Below, piece by piece: positions 39,300 to 41,500 of a stretch of DNA of 41,500 nucleotides. The DNA lies in NCBI GenBank assembly GCA_042569595.1, contig JBHPHI010000006.1, positions 1 to 41,500 on the forward strand, read 5' to 3'. Each line of letters starts with the position of its first letter. The stretch's first letter is position 1. The translations under genes were made by a program, and so were the position numbers. Source of the DNA: JBHPHI01 sp042569595. Lineage in GTDB: Bacteria > Patescibacteriota > Microgenomatia > UBA1400 > 2-01-FULL-45-11. A model generated the notes under the pieces. The model did no database searches, was not told the origin of the DNA, and was given only the letters and a program-made list of their open reading frames with translations.

Positions 39300-39527
39300 T
39301 TACTTTTCGATACTTACTACCTTGAATTTTTTTCTTTTACTAATTGGTTTGGTTTCTTCAAAAATTACTACGTCTCCTGCTTTGGCACCTTTTTCATCAT
39401 GCACAAGATATTTTTTGGTTTTTTTGACTGTTTTTTTGTATAGGGGGTGCATCCAGTTTCTTTCCACAATTACTGAAACTGTGTTTTCCATTTTGTCTGA
39501 TGATACTATTCCTTTAAATTGCTTCAT
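39300..39527 (-). CDS. rpsQ: 30S ribosomal protein uS17
   Basis: uS17 binds the 5' domain of 16S RNA. The 75 residues are one OB fold, with GIVSSDKMENTVSVIVER, HPLYKKTVKKTKKYLVHDE and GDVVIFEETKPISKRKKFKVV. Confidence 0.96.
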   Translation of the reverse strand: MKQFKGIVSSDKMENTVSVIVERNWMHPLYKKTVKKTKKYLVHDEKGAKAGDVVIFEETKPISKRKKFKVVSIEK

Positions 39528-39536
39528 TTTATTTCC

Positions 39537-39773
39537 TTATTTTGATTTTGAGCTTGACTCTTTTTCTTGATTTTTACTTAGATTTTTTTGACTAATAATA
39601 GTTTTAATTCTGGCGATGTCTTTTCTAATGCTGGATCCTTTTTTTAGGTTTTTTTGCTTTCCAAGTTTTATCTCCATTCTTACTATTACAAGTTCTTTTT
39701 GAAGCTCCTCTATTTTCTGAGAAAGCTCTTTGACTGTGCTGTTGTGTAGTTTGGCTATTTCTTGTCTTTTCAT
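39537..39773 (-). CDS. rpmC: 50S ribosomal protein uL29
   Basis: uL29 lies at the tunnel exit and helps dock trigger factor and SRP. The two-helix core is visible (LHNSTVKELSQKIEELQKELVIVRMEIKLGK, then SSIRKDIARIKTIISQ), followed by a Lys/Ser/Glu tail of about 15 residues. Its ATG directly abuts the rplP stop (TAAATG). Confidence 0.95.
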   Translation of the reverse strand: MKRQEIAKLHNSTVKELSQKIEELQKELVIVRMEIKLGKQKNLKKGSSIRKDIARIKTIISQKNLSKNQEKESSSKSK

Positions 39774-40190
39774 TTATAGTTCCTCTTCCTTGGTGATGTA
39801 TTTGGTTCTGATAGGCATTTTGTGTGAGGCTTTTCTCATGGCTTCTTTTGCAACTTCTTCAGGGACTCCTGCTAATTCGAAAAGGATTTTTCCTGGCTTT
39901 ACTACCGAGACGTATTGTTCGATATCTCCTTTACCTGATCCCATCTTGGCGCCTGCGGCTTTTTTGGTAATTGGCTTATCAGGAAATACCCTGATCCACA
40001 ACTTACCAGCACGTTTTGTGTGATGTTGAATGGTTTTTCGAGCAGCTTCGATTTGTCGTGAGCTTACCCAACCTCTTCCAAGTGCTTTCAAAGCAAAATC
40101 GCCAAAATCGATAGAGTTTCCGCGCTGAGCGTTACCTCTTCTTTTACCTCTAAAATCTTTGCGGTATTTTCTTTTCTTTGGTTGTAGCAT
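39774..40190 (-). CDS. rplP: 50S ribosomal protein uL16
   Basis: uL16 helps place the A-site tRNA. The 138 residues open MLQPKKRKYRKDFRGKRRG and contain the GDFALKALGRGWVSSRQIEAAR block, KLWIRVFPDKPITKKAAGAKMG and the GKGDIEQYVSVVKPGKILFEL end region. Confidence 0.98.
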   Translation of the reverse strand: MLQPKKRKYRKDFRGKRRGNAQRGNSIDFGDFALKALGRGWVSSRQIEAARKTIQHHTKRAGKLWIRVFPDKPITKKAAGAKMGSGKGDIEQYVSVVKPGKILFELAGVPEEVAKEAMRKASHKMPIRTKYITKEEEL

Positions 40191-40196
40191 GATTAC

Positions 40197-40847
40197 TTAG
40201 TTAATTTTTTCACCTTTGTGAATGTAAACTTTTATTCCTACATATCCTGATTTTGTTAGAGCTGGTTTTTGTGCGTAGTCTATATCTGCTCTTATGGTTT
40301 GTGTTGGAACTGTGCCTTCTTCATATTTTTCGGTTCTGCCAATTTCTGCTCCACCAATTCTTCCGGAAAACACAATCTTGACTCCTTTTGCGCCAGCACC
40401 CATTACTCTGTGCATAGCTTGACTAACTGCTCTTCTGTGTGGGTATCTCTTTTGAAGTTGGTCTATCAATCTATCAAGAACAAGTTTTGCGCTTAGGTCT
40501 GGATCCTTGACTTCTTTTACTTCGATTTCAACTTTTTTTGATTTTCCATCTTCGGATTTGTGTAGGACTTTTTCTATATCTTTTTTAAGTTGTTCTAGGT
40601 TTGATCCACCTCTACCAATTACCACACCAGGCCTACTGACATGAAGAATTATCTTTATGGTGTTGATAGACCTTTCAATCTCAGCTCTTGTTAGTCCTGC
40701 AATAAGAAGCTTGTCATGAAGCATTTCCCTGAGCTTGTGGTCTTCTAATACTTGAGTTTTATAGTTTTTTTGATTGGCGTACCATCGAGACTTCCAGGTG
40801 TATAACGGCCCTAGTCTAAAACCAAAAGGGTTTACTTTTTGTCCCAT
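40197..40847 (-). CDS. rpsC: 30S ribosomal protein uS3
   Basis: uS3 lines the mRNA entry. The 216 residues have the N-terminal MGQKVNPFGFRLG, the type II KH domain with PGVVIGRGGSNLEQLKKDIEK, and the C-terminal half with GAKGVKIVFSGRIGGAEIGRTEKYEEG. It starts one base after the rplV stop. Confidence 0.98.
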   Translation of the reverse strand: MGQKVNPFGFRLGPLYTWKSRWYANQKNYKTQVLEDHKLREMLHDKLLIAGLTRAEIERSINTIKIILHVSRPGVVIGRGGSNLEQLKKDIEKVLHKSEDGKSKKVEIEVKEVKDPDLSAKLVLDRLIDQLQKRYPHRRAVSQAMHRVMGAGAKGVKIVFSGRIGGAEIGRTEKYEEGTVPTQTIRADIDYAQKPALTKSGYVGIKVYIHKGEKIN

Positions 40848-40848
40848 T

Positions 40849-41265
40849 TTATTTGCCTTTCTTTATATCTTTATCTGTTTTTGCAGTTTTTGAGTCTTTT
40901 TTTGTAGATGCCTTTTTTACCACTGACTCATCACTTCCTTCAAGGGTGAGTTTGATGTGACTGGTTCTTTTCATGATTGAGTGGGCTCTACCTCTGCTGA
41001 CTGGGCGCCATCTTTTGAAACTTGGCCCTTCTTCTATTAGGATTTCGGAAATTTTTAAAGTTTCACTTCTCAAGTTGGTGTTGATGGCGTTAGCTTTTGC
41101 TTGAATCAAAACTTTTCTTAAGACTTCAGCGCCTTTTTTTCTTGAGACTTTTAATTGAACTAGGGCTGTCTCAACATCCATGCCTCTAATCATGTCTGCA
41201 ACTAGGCGAAGTTTTCTTGCCGTTTGCCTTATAAATTTCTGGTATGCTACTACTTTTTTTGTCAT
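40849..41265 (-). CDS. rplV: 50S ribosomal protein uL22 with lysine tail
   Basis: uL22 lines the exit tunnel. The core runs from YQKFIRQTARKLRLVADMIRG to GRAHSIMKRTSHIKLTL, including the conserved tunnel loop region (EGPSFKRWRPVSRGRA). About 28 residues rich in Lys, Ser and Thr follow. The 12-base gap to rpsS is normal for the S10 operon. Confidence 0.96.
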   Translation of the reverse strand: MTKKVVAYQKFIRQTARKLRLVADMIRGMDVETALVQLKVSRKKGAEVLRKVLIQAKANAINTNLRSETLKISEILIEEGPSFKRWRPVSRGRAHSIMKRTSHIKLTLEGSDESVVKKASTKKDSKTAKTDKDIKKGK

Positions 41266-41277
41266 GTTATTTTCTTT

Positions 41278-41500
41278 TTATGTCTTGGTTAGTGTACGCT
41301 TAACCATGCGGCCGTGACCTCTAAAGGTTCTGGTGGGGGAAAATTCTCCCAACCTGTGTCCCACCATAGCTTCGGAAACAAATACTTCATTAAATACTTT
41401 TCCGTTGTGGACTAAAAATGTGTGTCCGACGAATTCTGGTGAAATCTGACTTGCTCTTGCCCATGTTTTGATGGGTTCTTTTTTGCCAGTTTCTTTTTGC
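41278..41500 (-). CDS. rpsS: 30S ribosomal protein uS19, 5' end beyond the window
   Basis: The last 73 codons and stop of uS19 are read on the minus strand: KKEPIKTWARASQISPEFVG, HTFLVHNGKVFNEVFVSEAM, VGHRLGEFSPTRTFRGHG and a basic end. uS19 sits in the subunit head next to uS13. The start and about 20 residues are beyond base 41500; rplB would be expected upstream. Confidence 0.96.
   Translation of the reverse strand, partial: QKETGKKEPIKTWARASQISPEFVGHTFLVHNGKVFNEVFVSEAMVGHRLGEFSPTRTFRGHGRMVKRTLTKT

Overview
The window is AT-rich bacterial DNA that most likely comes from a member of the Candidate Phyla Radiation (Patescibacteria), perhaps a Microgenomates-like lineage. The main argument is the ribosomal protein cluster at the right: its order is the usual bacterial one, but rpmD (uL30) is absent, with only 2 bases between rpsE and rplO, and loss of uL30 is a known CPR trait. 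A monoderm-style type IV pilus set without a secretin in view and short housekeeping proteins fit this. UGA is used as a stop (for example at the ends of pilM and pilW), so this is not one of the UGA-glycine lineages. The phylum call is inference.

Layout. 1-8.4 kb: type IV pilus locus. pilB, pilC and a fused pilM-pilN plus pilO lie on the minus strand, with three large pilin-like genes (PilV-, PilW- and PilX-like) on the plus strand between them. The first 55 bases are an exact inverted copy of 278-332 and truncate pilO, so the left end looks like an assembly or amplification artefact. 8.4-13.8 kb: single-domain response regulator, uppP, a mechanosensitive-channel-like protein, RNase P RNA, an AI-2E family permease, miaA and miaB. 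13.8-18.0 kb: an ABC-2 exporter with one ATPase between two paralogous permease pairs. 18.1-21.7 kb: HU, RNase Y without a membrane anchor, recX and recA.

21.8-26.9 kb is an accessory island between recA and tRNA-Pro(GGG). It holds an EamA transporter, a UPF0316-like protein, an unrecognised secreted or anchored protein, a CPBP protease, a small membrane protein, an 11-residue basic microprotein and a Crp/Fnr-type regulator. A 28-base repeat occurs four times in the same orientation, with exactly one gene in each interval between copies, and the flank of the fourth copy recurs at the 3' end of the tRNA. This resembles an integron-like or other site-specific gene-cassette array and is the most interesting feature of the window. 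At least two of its genes, and probably others, seem to have promoters placed for leaderless mRNAs.

26.9-41.5 kb: a cytochrome b5-like protein and a CAP-domain protein, then the long ribosomal run, all on the minus strand and in transcription order: rpsS (partial), rplV, rpsC, rplP, rpmC, rpsQ, rplN, rplX, rplE, rpsZ, rpsH, rplF, rplR, rpsE, rplO, secY, adk, map, infA, rpmJ, rpsM, rpsK, rpsD, rpoA, rplQ, rplM, rpsI. A good promoter followed by a terminator-like hairpin precedes infA, so the second half can be expressed and perhaps attenuated separately. Several ribosomal proteins carry lysine-rich low-complexity tails.
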